The position numbers were made by a program, and so were the translations under genes. This document shows positions 44,175 to 52,904 of a DNA stretch of 64,000 nucleotides, one piece after another; within the stretch, counting starts at the first letter, position 1; each line of letters opens with the position of its first letter. The DNA is from Rhizobium sp. TH2. GTDB lineage: Bacteria > Pseudomonadota > Alphaproteobacteria > Rhizobiales > Rhizobiaceae. The stretch is from contig NZ_CP062231.1 of NCBI RefSeq assembly GCF_024707525.1, forward strand, positions 1,612,001-1,676,000, written 5' to 3'. The notes under the pieces were generated by a model. The model worked only from the letters and a program-made list of their open reading frames with translations. It made no database searches and was not told the origin of the DNA.

Positions 44175-44825
44175 TCACCCACCCGGCGCAGCCGTGAAAA
44201 CCGCCAACTGCGCCTCGAACGCCCGCTTGTACGCCGGCCGTTCCCTGGCGCGCTCAGTATAGGCGGAAAGTTTCGGATATTCCGGCAGTATGCCCGAACT
44301 CTCCAGCCGGCGCAGCACATGCACCATCATGATGTCGGCCGCGCTGAAGGCGCCGTCGAGCCAGTCGGCGTCGCCAAGGCGGGCGGAGAGTTGGTCCAGC
44401 CGTGTGCGGATGCGCTTGTCGATCATCGCGAGGTGCTCCTCGTACCAGGGCTTGTCGCCCTCCGTGAACCGCGCGATTTCGCGATCGACGATCGGCGGCT
44501 CCATTGTGCTGACGGCGGCGAACATCCACGTGATCGCGCGGGCCCGGGCATTGGCATCATCTGGCAGCAGACCCGGATAGTGCTCGGCGATATGGAGCAG
44601 GATGGCGCCGGATTCGAATAGGGCGAGATCGCCTTCCTCATAGGTGGGGATCTGTCCGAAAGGTTGCAGCGCAAGATGGGCGGGCTGCTTCATCGTCTTG
44701 AACGACACGAGGCGGACATTGTAGGGCTGCCCCACTTCCTCGAGCGCCCAGCGCACGCGCATGTCGCGCGCCAGCCCCCTGCCGCGATCCGGCGAGCTTT
44801 CAAAGGCGGTGATTGTCATCGTCAT
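44175..44825 (-). CDS. Glutathione S-transferase
   Basis: A GST of ~216 residues. The N-terminal thioredoxin-like domain (ARDMRVRWALEEVGQPYNVR, FGQIPTYEEGDLALFESGAI) binds glutathione and the helical C-terminal domain has FSAADIMMVHVL. ATG 44825 is preferred over the longer frame because GGAGAA precedes it and the fold begins there. A role in detoxification is likely; the electrophile is unknown. Confidence 0.88.
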   Translation of the reverse strand: MTMTITAFESSPDRGRGLARDMRVRWALEEVGQPYNVRLVSFKTMKQPAHLALQPFGQIPTYEEGDLALFESGAILLHIAEHYPGLLPDDANARARAITWMFAAVSTMEPPIVDREIARFTEGDKPWYEEHLAMIDKRIRTRLDQLSARLGDADWLDGAFSAADIMMVHVLRRLESSGILPEYPKLSAYTERARERPAYKRAFEAQLAVFTAAPGG

Positions 44826-44935
44826 CGTCGTTCTCCATGGCTTTCGTGTCGAAGACGATGAGCCAAGCGAAGTTCCGACAATCCTCCTACAACAAAAATC
44901 ACCCTTCGTCAGATTGCCTCGGATGGCCCATCCCT

Positions 44936-45865
44936 TCACCCCGTAAACCAATACCGCGTGATGTGAAAAAACAGCGGCGCGGCAAACGTAATCGAATCCA
45001 GCCGATCGAGAACGCCGCCATGGCCTTCGATCACATAGCCCCAGTCCTTGGCCTTAAGGTCGCGCTTGATGGCCGACAGCACGAAACCTCCGAAGAAGCC
45101 TGCAACGACGATGACGGTGCTGACACCAGCGGCCTGCAGTGGCGAGAACGGCGTGAGCGGATAAAGCAGCGTTCCGATCAGCACGGCGGATGCGCCGCCG
45201 CCGACCAGGCCTTCGACCGCTTTCGACGGGCTGATATTGGGCGAGAAGCGCCGCTTGCCCAGAAGCTTGCCCCACACATACTGAAAGACATCGCTAAGCT
45301 GGACGACGATGACCAAGTAGACAAGGAGCAGCGACGACGGCGTGCCTGTGTCGAGCATCATCAGGGCCGGCGCATGGCTGATCGCATAGACCGTCAGCAT
45401 CAATCCCCATTGCACCTTGGCACTGCGCGCCAGGAATTCGCTTGTGTCGCCGGCAATCGTCGCCACGGCAGGCAGGATAAGGAAGGCATAGACGGGGATG
45501 AAGATCGAGAAGAGGCCATACCATTCGGTCCCGACCAGGATGTAATGGATCGGCAGCACGATGAAGAACGACAAGAAAAGCGCCAGATGATCGCCACGTT
45601 TCGACGGCGTCAGTGTCCAGAATTCCCGTAGCGCCATGAATGAGAGCAGCGCGAAGAGCACCGTCGTGACCGTGCTGCCGAGCAGCACCGCGCCGCCGAA
45701 AATCACCACCATGATCCACCAGGAGCGAATGCGGGCATTGAGGTTCTCGACCGTCGCGATCGCTTTCGCATCCTTGGCACGGTACTGCAGCACGGTGCCG
45801 ATCAGTGTCGCGGCTGTCAGCAGGATGAGGATGCTGCCGAGCACATAGGTGAAAGTGGCGGTCAT
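44936..45865 (-). CDS. Phosphatidate cytidylyltransferase (CdsA-like)
   Basis: A 309-residue membrane enzyme with about eight helices. YVWGKLLGKRRFSPNISPSK and the C-terminal signature IKRDLKAKDWGYVIEGHGGV then LDRLDS are intact. It converts phosphatidic acid plus CTP to CDP-diacylglycerol. Its ATG overlaps the upstream plsC-like stop (ATGA at 45862-45865). This is probably a second, operon-specific CdsA rather than the housekeeping copy, which in relatives lies beside uppS. Confidence 0.9.
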   Translation of the reverse strand: MTATFTYVLGSILILLTAATLIGTVLQYRAKDAKAIATVENLNARIRSWWIMVVIFGGAVLLGSTVTTVLFALLSFMALREFWTLTPSKRGDHLALFLSFFIVLPIHYILVGTEWYGLFSIFIPVYAFLILPAVATIAGDTSEFLARSAKVQWGLMLTVYAISHAPALMMLDTGTPSSLLLVYLVIVVQLSDVFQYVWGKLLGKRRFSPNISPSKAVEGLVGGGASAVLIGTLLYPLTPFSPLQAAGVSTVIVVAGFFGGFVLSAIKRDLKAKDWGYVIEGHGGVLDRLDSITFAAPLFFHITRYWFTG

Positions 45866-46482
45866 TGGCTTGCACTTCCGTTGCCGAGCGCGACGACGGC
45901 CTCGCGGGCGCGATCGAGAAAGGCCGCCTTTTCCTCGCCCGGCATCAGCCGCATGGGCGTGCCGAAGCGTGCGGTGCAGGTGATCGGTACGATGAGCCAG
46001 CTGCCCTTGGGCAGAATACGGCTGAGATTGTCGAGATAGATCGGGATGAGATCGACATCAGGAAAACGGCGCGCCAGATGAAACAGGCCGCTGCGGAACG
46101 TCACGACCTCGCCGGTACTGCTTCGCGTGCCCTCGGGGAAAATCAGGATCGAGCGGCCGTCCTCGAGCACCCGCGCCAGCGGCCCAAGCGGATCGCTGTG
46201 AACCCGCGGCTTGCGATCGACCAGTACGGCACGCAGGCATTTCTCGGCGATGAACTTTCTGAAACTGGTCGTGCCCCAATAGTCGCTCGCGGCAATCGGA
46301 TGCGTCAGGCGGCGTACCGGCCAGGGCAGGGCGGCCATCACCGCCACGGTGTCGAAATGGCTGCCGTGGTTGGCGAAATAGATGCGGCGGCGGGTATCGG
46401 GCGCGCAACCGCGCCAGTCGCTGCGTGCTCCGACGAGGATGCGGACGAGGAGAACGAGCAGGCGGCGGACCAGCGCGATCAT
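45862..46482 (-). CDS. 1-acyl-glycerol-3-phosphate acyltransferase (PlsC-like)
   Basis: About 206 residues. The catalytic NHxxxxD box is ANHGSHFDT, the phosphate-binding box is FPEGTRSS, and PIYLDNLSRILPKG is the later motif. It acylates lysophosphatidic acid to phosphatidic acid, feeding the CdsA gene next door. ATG 46482 overlaps the upstream gene's stop (ATGA), which marks the real start within a longer frame. Confidence 0.9.
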   Translation of the reverse strand: MIALVRRLLVLLVRILVGARSDWRGCAPDTRRRIYFANHGSHFDTVAVMAALPWPVRRLTHPIAASDYWGTTSFRKFIAEKCLRAVLVDRKPRVHSDPLGPLARVLEDGRSILIFPEGTRSSTGEVVTFRSGLFHLARRFPDVDLIPIYLDNLSRILPKGSWLIVPITCTARFGTPMRLMPGEEKAAFLDRAREAVVALGNGSASQ

Positions 46483-47111
46483 GCTGCCTCCAGCGCCCGG
46501 GCAATCGCCCGTGTGCGGGTGATGCAGGTCACGAGGCTGCCAAGCGCGATGACGGACGCAGCTGTCACGAGCGACCAATGGCTGCCGAAGAGCGGCCATT
46601 CCACGGCCTGGGCGACAAGGCCGGCGGTCAGCGCTGCCATGCGGCGTTGCTTGGCCATGATGCCGCTGAAATCCTGCGCCAGGCCCACGGACCCGCCGAA
46701 CACCCTGACATAGGCGGTGAGCGCCGCGAGCAGGGCGCAGAGCCAGCCAAGCCAGGGAAGACCAGCGGCATAGCCGAGAGGAATGAGAAGCAGGCTGTCG
46801 GCGATCCGGTCGGGAAATTCATTATAGAGCGCGCCAGTCGCGGTTTTCTTGCCGCCCTCGATCGCCACCATCCCGTCGAGCAGATTGCAGACGAGGCGAA
46901 GCTGAACACAGGCCGCAGCAGTCAGCCATCCAAGCGGATGGGCGCAGAACATGATCAGCGCGCCGCCGAACCCGGCGAACACGACGGATGCCACTGAAAT
47001 CGAGTTCGGCGTCACGCCGGCCCGGCCAAGAAACCGGGCGGTGCCGATCGCCCAGAATGACGACCGGCTGGCGATCGGACGGCGTGCGCCGTCGTCTCCT
47101 GTAGTGTTCAT
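46479..47111 (-). CDS. CDP-alcohol phosphatidyltransferase family protein, variant motif
   Basis: About 210 residues with six helices. The family motif DxxDGxxAR...GxxxDxxxD appears in altered form: NLLDGMVAIEGG..TGALYNEFPDRIAD, with Asn in place of the first and, by simple alignment, the third Asp, and no Arg after Ala. It would still be expected to use the CDP-diacylglycerol made by the downstream genes, but the acceptor alcohol is unknown and the chemistry may differ. First gene of a three-gene, overlapping lipid operon. ATG 47111 chosen; ATG 47147 possible. Confidence 0.82.
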   Translation of the reverse strand: MNTTGDDGARRPIASRSSFWAIGTARFLGRAGVTPNSISVASVVFAGFGGALIMFCAHPLGWLTAAACVQLRLVCNLLDGMVAIEGGKKTATGALYNEFPDRIADSLLLIPLGYAAGLPWLGWLCALLAALTAYVRVFGGSVGLAQDFSGIMAKQRRMAALTAGLVAQAVEWPLFGSHWSLVTAASVIALGSLVTCITRTRAIARALEAA

Positions 47112-47218
47112 GTGTTTTGTCTGAGCGGCCTGGGCCGCGCGCCCCATATTCCTGGATTGAACAGGGGAACGTGCGGAACGGGCCGCTTATTCGAGAGGAC
47201 GCCCGAGGACCGTAAGGT

Positions 47219-47806
47219 TCACGCCGCCATCTGGTGGCGGCCCTCGAATTCGGCGCCGAACATGCCGGCGTAATAATCGAGTTCATCGCCGCCGCGTCCG
47301 AGCGCGGTGATGATGGTGCGCATGAAGCTGATCGGCGCCATGCCCGAGGCGGTGACGATGCGGCCACATTTCAGCGCCGCCGCCGAGGCGACGAAGTAGG
47401 ACTGGCCGTTGTAGCCCGCGACATCGGCGAGGGTACGGGAATCGTTGCTGGTATGCGGGATGGCGTCGATGAGACCCGAGCCCGCGAGCGCTTTGGTGCC
47501 GCCGCAGATCGCGCCGATCAGCTTGCCATCGCGATGGGCGGCATTGAGAAAGCCCGAGAGGTCGGGGGCACCGACCGTGCCCCAGACGGAGCCGCCAATC
47601 ACGATGAATGCATCGATGGACGTGAGATCGATTTCGTCGATCGCCATGTCGGGCATCACCTTCAAGCCACCCATCGAGGTGACCGGCTTGCCTTCAGGCG
47701 TTGCGGTGACGACTTCGATGTCGGAATAGCCGCGTGCCGCGGCCGCCAGCGGGCCGAATTCCCAATCAGCATAGTTGTCGGTGAGTATCGCGAGCATCCG
47801 GGTCAT
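47219..47806 (-). CDS. DJ-1/PfpI family protein
   Basis: A 195-residue class I glutamine-amidotransferase-like fold. The nucleophile Cys is in IGAICGGTKALA, with a Glu in NYADWEFGP that usually supports it; FIVIGGSVWG is a typical strand. Members act as chaperones, deglycases or amidases. GGAGG lies seven bases before ATG 47806, fixing the start; the frame itself runs far upstream through the next gene. Confidence 0.85.
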   Translation of the reverse strand: MTRMLAILTDNYADWEFGPLAAAARGYSDIEVVTATPEGKPVTSMGGLKVMPDMAIDEIDLTSIDAFIVIGGSVWGTVGAPDLSGFLNAAHRDGKLIGAICGGTKALAGSGLIDAIPHTSNDSRTLADVAGYNGQSYFVASAAALKCGRIVTASGMAPISFMRTIITALGRGGDELDYYAGMFGAEFEGRHQMAA

Positions 47807-47886
47807 GGCGTCCTCCATCTGATGTTGATGGGAACACCATAATGCATGATACTGCCAGTTTATGGCAGCATAAAATAGCACCTCGA

Positions 47887-48381
47887 TTAAAAGGTTACAT
47901 GGGTCGTGTAGCCGACATCCGGCTCGCTGTCGGTGAGGTTGGCCTTGGCGATTTCCCAGCCGAATTTCAGCGTCGAGGACGTGCTGGCCCAGATCGCGGC
48001 GGTGGACGGGGTGAACTTCAGCATGGTGAGCTCGGGGTCGGTCTTGCCCTGCGGATACCACGCCTCGGTGATCGACGACCAGAAACGCTCGACGTGCTCG
48101 GGCGAGTGGATGGTCTGCAGCGTGCCGTCGAGGCAGGCATACCAGTCGTTGTCGCCGACCACGCACATATGGACATGACCGCCATTGACGGCGGCGCGCG
48201 CGATATCGGCACTGACGCGGGTGTAGAACCAGACGGCGTTTTCCGCGCGCGCGGTCTGCGGCGCCATCGGCTGCATATGCTGCTTGTGGTCGGGGCTGCC
48301 CAGCATCACGGCATGGACCTTGTCCAGCTTGTCCCAGATCTGGCCGATCGGATCGGCCTTGGCGTCGGCAATATTGCTCAT
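47887..48381 (-). CDS. Pyridoxamine 5'-phosphate oxidase-like general stress protein
   Basis: A 164-residue split-barrel flavoprotein-like domain: IGQIWDKLDKVHAVMLGSPD, VWFYTRVSADIARAAVNGG and HMCVVGDNDWYACLDGTL, with VERFWSSITEAWYPQGKTDP as in the general stress protein 26 group. It likely binds FMN or F420-like cofactors. AAGGAG precedes ATG 48381; the frame runs further upstream. Confidence 0.87.
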   Translation of the reverse strand: MSNIADAKADPIGQIWDKLDKVHAVMLGSPDHKQHMQPMAPQTARAENAVWFYTRVSADIARAAVNGGHVHMCVVGDNDWYACLDGTLQTIHSPEHVERFWSSITEAWYPQGKTDPELTMLKFTPSTAAIWASTSSTLKFGWEIAKANLTDSEPDVGYTTHVTF

Positions 48382-48578
48382 CGGTGTCTCCTTGGGTCGG
48401 GTCGAAGAAACCCGTTTTCGCGGCGCTTTGTTCCCGCGCGCGGACGCCATTCCCTGTGCGAGGCTGACCCTGTCCATCAACAATCCATGCTGACGCTGCG
48501 AGAAATCGCACTTTCGGGGCCATTAGAAAACTGTCACATTAATGTCATGGATTCGCGGTCGTGCCGCGGGGGAATTGC

Positions 48579-49088
48579 GTGAGTGGAATGCTGCTGAAGA
48601 ACGGGGACTTCGTGGCGTGCGTGTATCGGGGACTGGCGGACGATTTCGCGGGCGCTCGCGCGCTCGCCATCGCTGCCAAGGTCATCAAGTCGGCGCGCAA
48701 GAAATTCTCGCAATTCACGCTCAAGATCTTCGACCGGGAAATTTCCGCCTGGGATTATTTCTGCTATTCGCAGCATATCGGCGCGCAGGCGGGCGCCGAC
48801 AAATTCATTTCCGACTTCATCCGTGTGTCCCTAATCAAGCGGCTCGAAGCCGTGCCGCCGGTTGAGCTGAACCTGCTGGCGATCGCGACGGTCCGGTTCG
48901 ACGAAATCGACGAGACGACCGAACTCAACATGGGCAAGGTCTTCCAGCATGTGCATGAGGAAATCCTCCGCATCGCCGCCGAGCATGGGCAAACCATCGT
49001 CTCTGGCGGGCTCTCGGTCACGCGCGGGCTTCAGCCACTACTGGCAGCGGGTTCGAATTCCAGCACGAATGGCGCGTCACCCACATAA
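48579..49088 (+). CDS. Hypothetical protein
   Basis: A 169-residue soluble protein I do not recognise. Visible parts: GLADDFAGARALAIAAKVIK, an aromatic stretch ISAWDYFCYSQHIGA, and an acidic region VRFDEIDETTELNMG. GTG 48579 (after GGGGGAA) or ATG 48588 may be the start. Its 3' end overlaps the convergent phosphatase gene by 58 bases. Coding bias is normal for the window, so I consider it real. Confidence 0.6.
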   Translation: MSGMLLKNGDFVACVYRGLADDFAGARALAIAAKVIKSARKKFSQFTLKIFDREISAWDYFCYSQHIGAQAGADKFISDFIRVSLIKRLEAVPPVELNLLAIATVRFDEIDETTELNMGKVFQHVHEEILRIAAEHGQTIVSGGLSVTRGLQPLLAAGSNSSTNGASPT

Positions 49089-49564
49089 TCGGCGCCACGG
49101 CCGATCGATTTGACCGCCGAGACGAGACGTCCGGAACGAGCGAGATAGGCATCGCCGATCTCGATGAGGCGCGTGTTGGGCGTGGCCTGCGGCGACACGC
49201 GGCGGAGGTTTGCCGCGAGTTCGGCATCATCGAGATCGGGATTGGCGGCAAGCGCCGCGATCAGAGCTGCGGCCGGCGAGCGCGACACGCCCATCCAGCA
49301 ATGGATCAGGAGCGGCGACGTCTGGTCCCAGGCGCGAGCGAAATCCGCGATCTCGGCGACATGGCTTTCCTGGGGGGCGATCAGGCCGTCGCGGCTGGCG
49401 AAGTCAATGTCGCTGACCTTGACGTGGAGATGACGGGTGGGATCGATGATGCCGGGGCGATGGAAATTGTGGTCCTCGGCGATCAGCGTGATCATTTCGC
49501 GAGCGCCATGGCGGGCGGCCATTTCGCCGATCATCTTGACGGGGGAGACGATTATGCGGGGCAT
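49031..49564 (-). CDS. Protein tyrosine/dual-specificity phosphatase-like protein
   Basis: A 177-residue Cys-based phosphatase: the P-loop LIHCWMGVSRSPAA gives the CxxGxxRS motif, with nucleophile Cys and phosphate-binding Arg. The general-acid Asp may be in KVSDIDFASRD. Physiological substrate unknown. The C-terminal end overlaps the hypothetical gene on the other strand. Confidence 0.85.
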   Translation of the reverse strand: MPRIIVSPVKMIGEMAARHGAREMITLIAEDHNFHRPGIIDPTRHLHVKVSDIDFASRDGLIAPQESHVAEIADFARAWDQTSPLLIHCWMGVSRSPAAALIAALAANPDLDDAELAANLRRVSPQATPNTRLIEIGDAYLARSGRLVSAVKSIGRGADYVGDAPFVLEFEPAASSG

Positions 49565-49586
49565 AGTGATGCCTTGCGGGTGAGAT

Positions 49587-49748
49587 CACCCCCCTCTGTC
49601 GCTTCGCGACATCTCCCCCTCAAGGGGGGAGATCGGACGCTGGCGTCACCCCCCGCCACATCTCTCAACGTTCGTTGAATGGCGCAGTTAGCGCTCCATC
49701 CAATCTCCCCCCTTGAGGGGGAGATGTCCGGCAGGACAGAGGGGGGTG
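49587..49748. repeat. Intergenic inverted repeat (CACCCCCCTCTGTC type)
   Basis: The ends CACCCCCCTCTGTC and GACAGAGGGGGGTG are inverted, and each half has its own hairpin (CTCCCCCTCAAGGGGGGAG; CTCCCCCCTTGAGGGGGAG). A shorter, single-hairpin version lies at 60065. It has no coding signal and is probably a mobile palindromic repeat. Confidence 0.85.
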
Positions 49749-49763
49749 TTCTCGCAAACATGC

Positions 49764-50390
49764 TCACCGCTTCCCCCGCATCGCCTCGATCTCCGAAAAC
49801 CGCGCGGCAAACAGCGCCTGCGCTTCCGACGTCGCCATCGGCTGGATCGGGATCATCTCGGCTGTGATGCCGCGGGGCTGGCCGAAGAATTTCTTCGCCT
49901 CCGTCTCCGAGAAGCCGGCGAGCCGGGTCGCCTCGAAATAGGCGGATACCGTATCCGCCCTCTTGATCTGGGCTTTCAGCGCTGCCGAGGGATGCGGCGG
50001 CAGCGAGAAGCGCAGGTGGATGGCGGCCTCGAGACGTTGTTCGACGGCCTTGTAGCCGCCACCGACCACCGACTTGAACGGCGAGATCATGTCGCCGATC
50101 ACATATTCCGGCGCATCGTGCAGCAGCGCCATCTGGCAGTGATCGGCGCTGCAATCCGGGTTCTGCAGCCGGAACACCTGCTCGACGACGAGGCTGTGCT
50201 GCGCGACGGAGAAGGCGTGGTCGCCATGCGTCTGGCCGTTCCAGCGGGCCACGCGTGCAAGGCCGTGGGCGATATCGGAAAGCTCGACATCCATCGGCGA
50301 GGGATCGAGAAGATCGAGCCTGCGGCCCGACAGCATGCGCTGCCACGCACGGGCGCCGATCGCGGCCTTGATGCCGATGACACCCGTCAT
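49764..50390 (-). CDS. HD-domain phosphohydrolase (YfbR-like)
   Basis: A 208-residue HD protein: HAFSVAQHSLVVEQVF gives the first His, MALLHDAPEYVIGDMISPFK the HD pair, and KRADTVSAYFEATRL the last Asp, as in YfbR/YedJ-type 5'-nucleotidases. It probably dephosphorylates deoxynucleoside monophosphates. Its ATG overlaps the stop of the ygfZ-like gene (ATGA at 50387). Confidence 0.87.
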   Translation of the reverse strand: MTGVIGIKAAIGARAWQRMLSGRRLDLLDPSPMDVELSDIAHGLARVARWNGQTHGDHAFSVAQHSLVVEQVFRLQNPDCSADHCQMALLHDAPEYVIGDMISPFKSVVGGGYKAVEQRLEAAIHLRFSLPPHPSAALKAQIKRADTVSAYFEATRLAGFSETEAKKFFGQPRGITAEMIPIQPMATSEAQALFAARFSEIEAMRGKR

Positions 50391-51229
50391 GATGCAGCTT
50401 CGTCCGACATGGCGGGGAATTCGACACCGCTCCAGGCGGGTAGGGCAAGTGTGACTGCAACATCGCCAGCAGAGATCGATGTGCCGCTCACCATCGCATC
50501 GCCGGCCTTGTCGATGCGGACCACCGCGAGGCCTGTATTGCCCTCGACGGTCCTGAGCGTGCCGATATCCTTGCCGCCGGCGAGGATCGCAGCGCCCGAT
50601 GCGGGCAGGGCGCTGTCGGCGCTCACCGTCACGATGCGCCGGCGCGCCGTCGAACGGTGCTGCATGCGGCTGACGACCTCCTGGCCGACATAGCAGCCCT
50701 TCTTGAAATTGAGGCCGCCATTTCGGTCGAGCAACAGGTCATGCGGGAAGAAATCCGTCGCGTCGCCATCCTCGGCGCCGCCGGAAATGCCGTGCACGAT
50801 GCGTAGCGCGGTGTAAGCGGAGACGTCGGTGCCCTGGGCACTGTCGGGCATGCGAAAAAGATCGACGCCCGCCTTGGCGAAGCGCATGTCACGCACCGCG
50901 CCCTCCGGCGCTGCCGTATCCCAGAAAGCCGTGGCGGCATTCGCTTCAAGCTTTGCGATCGTGACCTTGGCGCGCAGCCTGTAGAGCGTCAGCCGCTTGG
51001 CAAAGGGGTCGCCCGAAGCGGCATCCGTTTCGATCACGAAGCCATCCGCGCTGCGCGCGATCAGGAACTCGAACATGATCTTGCCCTGCGGCGTCAGCAG
51101 CGCGCCCGGCCAAGCTTCGCCCGGACCGACCGACGGCAAGTCTGTTGTTATGATGGCTTGCAGGAAATCTTCCGCCTCCGGTCCTGCGACGGCGATGAAG
51201 GTGCGGTTTTCGAGCGTGGTCTGGGGCAT
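50387..51229 (-). CDS. ygfZ: YgfZ/GcvT-fold folate-binding protein
   Basis: A 280-residue protein. The diagnostic KGCYVGQEVVSRMQHR carries the conserved Cys of the KGCxxGQE motif. It helps make or repair certain Fe-S clusters with tetrahydrofolate. The N-terminus (AVAGPEAEDFLQAIITTDLP) and length fit. It is translationally coupled to the HD-domain gene. Confidence 0.9.
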   Translation of the reverse strand: MPQTTLENRTFIAVAGPEAEDFLQAIITTDLPSVGPGEAWPGALLTPQGKIMFEFLIARSADGFVIETDAASGDPFAKRLTLYRLRAKVTIAKLEANAATAFWDTAAPEGAVRDMRFAKAGVDLFRMPDSAQGTDVSAYTALRIVHGISGGAEDGDATDFFPHDLLLDRNGGLNFKKGCYVGQEVVSRMQHRSTARRRIVTVSADSALPASGAAILAGGKDIGTLRTVEGNTGLAVVRIDKAGDAMVSGTSISAGDVAVTLALPAWSGVEFPAMSDEAAS

Positions 51230-51307
51230 GGGCGGTGATCCGTTGTCACGCCAGAGGTAGTCGTTCGCCCAGCGCGCGGCAAGGGGGCAGGCTCACCCCA
51301 TACCCGC

Positions 51308-52066
51308 TCAATCGCCCGCGACGAAGAATTTCCACTTGCCGTCGGGGCCGATGCCGAGACGATAGAAATTATAGCCGCCGAATTCCTTCATGTCGGTGAC
51401 GTCGCCTGCCGTCACGATACGGTAGAGTTCGACCACTTCGGGAGGCGTCAGCGTATCGAGGTTCTTCTCGGCGAAATACGGCCAGACATAGGTTTCCTGC
51501 GGCGTGCCCTTGTCGACCAGTGCGGCGCTGGTCGAGATGATGTCCAGCAGGATGGCGAGCACTTCGCGGCCATCCTGGTCGCCGGACAGGCTCTTGAGTG
51601 CCGCGATCGGGTCTTCCGGCGCATCGCCGACGGAGACCTGGGTCTGGTCTTCGCCGGTGCCGAGCAGGGGGCGAAGGCGCTCGATATCGCCCGAGGCGGC
51701 CGCCTCGACCAGCGCCACGCGCATCTTCTTCACCGGTTCGGGAAGGGTGGAAAGGTCCGTGATGATCACGGCAGGGATTTCCGGCTGGTCCTTGCCATCG
51801 GCCGTGGTGTCGTCCCCCGGCTTCTTGATCAGCGGATCGGGCATGGGCAGGGTCGTGGCGCCGCCGGTCACGTCATCTTCGGGCACGGGCTCGTCATCGA
51901 CAGTGTCTGCCGGATCCTTGGGCTGCTCGACCGCGGGCTCTTTCTTGAGCTCGGTCAGGGCAAGGGCGGTATGCGGAGGGGAGGACAAGGCCAAGAACAA
52001 TGCCGTCGCTGCCAGCGCGACCGGAAGCCTGTGGCGGAGCGAGGAGTAGAACCCCATGCCGGGCAT
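51308..52066 (-). CDS. Exported protein of unknown function
   Basis: A 252-residue protein with a signal peptide (LPVALAATALFLALSSPPHT), then an acidic/Pro-rich disordered stretch (~40-100) and a globular C-terminal part ending GGYNFYRLGIGPDGKWKFFV. I do not recognise the family; its form suggests a periplasmic or surface protein. A small gene lies 12 bases upstream. Confidence 0.7.
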   Translation of the reverse strand: MPGMGFYSSLRHRLPVALAATALFLALSSPPHTALALTELKKEPAVEQPKDPADTVDDEPVPEDDVTGGATTLPMPDPLIKKPGDDTTADGKDQPEIPAVIITDLSTLPEPVKKMRVALVEAAASGDIERLRPLLGTGEDQTQVSVGDAPEDPIAALKSLSGDQDGREVLAILLDIISTSAALVDKGTPQETYVWPYFAEKNLDTLTPPEVVELYRIVTAGDVTDMKEFGGYNFYRLGIGPDGKWKFFVAGD

Positions 52067-52078
52067 TTCGAAAAATCC

Positions 52079-52339
52079 TTACTGTATTGTGCGGCTAGGC
52101 GAAAATTCACCCGACAGGATGCGCTCCTTGAGCGTCTCAAGCAGCGCCTCGGCGCCAGCCTCGCCCTGAAGGCGCACTGTTTCCTGCATGGCGAAGCAAA
52201 GTGCGGCTTCGGCGATGATCTCGGGTTCAATTCCGTCGGCGCGGCCATCGGCCCAGGCCTCGGTCTGATATTCGAGCGCGGCCTGCATCTTTTCATGGAC
52301 GATCAGGTCGTCGATTTCCTTGAGGCTCGCTTCCATCAT
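52079..52339 (-). CDS. Small hypothetical protein (86 residues)
   Basis: A helical acidic protein (ASLKEIDDLIVHEKMQAALE, AEAALCFAMQETVRLQGEAG). No family recognised. Placed directly upstream of the exported protein and in the same direction, so probably co-transcribed. Confidence 0.6.
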   Translation of the reverse strand: MMEASLKEIDDLIVHEKMQAALEYQTEAWADGRADGIEPEIIAEAALCFAMQETVRLQGEAGAEALLETLKERILSGEFSPSRTIQ

Positions 52340-52444
52340 TCATCCTTACTCGCGGTGACGGTCAGAACTTACCGGACCGTTAATTTCATTACCAAGGTTT
52401 TCTCAATTCGGCACGGAGCGCAATGAAAAGCGGTAAATTATCTC

Positions 52445-52867
52445 TTAATTTCCGAATCTGGCAGTAATTTCCGTAGCAAGTGTTGCGCCTTCGGCACGGT
52501 ATTTCTCCTCGGCGGCGATCGCCTGCGGAGTACACTTCACATAAGTGGCCGCAAACGAGCGGTAACCGCGGTTGAAAGCGGCCGTAAAGCGCGCGGCACG
52601 CTGCGGTTCACCCTTGGTTTCCTCGGCAAGAAGTGATTCCATCATCTGCCGCCATTCGCTCTCTCCGCCGTTGCAGAGATTGCGAAGATAATGGACCGAG
52701 CCCAGGATTTCGGCAAGTCGCATGATCTTGCTATCATAAGGCGCCGGCTTCTCCTCCACGACGGGTGGCGGCTCGGCGGGAGCCTCTTCCTTTTTCTTCT
52801 GCTGGGCAAACGAATCGCCTGCGCAAAGCGCAACCAGAAGAGCAACGGGAAGAATGAACTTGAGCAT
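52445..52867 (-). CDS. TIGR02301-type exported protein
   Basis: A 140-residue protein with a signal peptide (LKFILPVALLVALCAGDSFA), a Pro/Glu/Lys linker and the conserved MRLAEILGSVHYLRNLC, then AAFNRGYRSFAATYVKCTPQ. This family is found in Rhizobiales next to a NUDIX gene, as here. Function unknown. ATG 52867 is chosen at the signal peptide within a longer frame that crosses the NUDIX gene. Confidence 0.82.
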   Translation of the reverse strand: MLKFILPVALLVALCAGDSFAQQKKKEEAPAEPPPVVEEKPAPYDSKIMRLAEILGSVHYLRNLCNGGESEWRQMMESLLAEETKGEPQRAARFTAAFNRGYRSFAATYVKCTPQAIAAEEKYRAEGATLATEITARFGN

Positions 52868-52904
52868 GGTCAGCGGCTTAGCAAAAAGGAATGCTTTGAG
52901 CAAA

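Noticed and set aside
47219..48523. A single 434-residue fusion of a PNPOx-region frame with DJ-1
   Set aside because: Only the last ~195 residues are DJ-1; the first half is an antisense-free shifted frame of the separate PNPOx-like gene, and a good ribosome site fixes the DJ-1 start at 47806.
49587..49748. Possible CRISPR repeats
   Set aside because: The repeats are inverted and adjacent, with no regularly spaced unique spacers and no cas genes.
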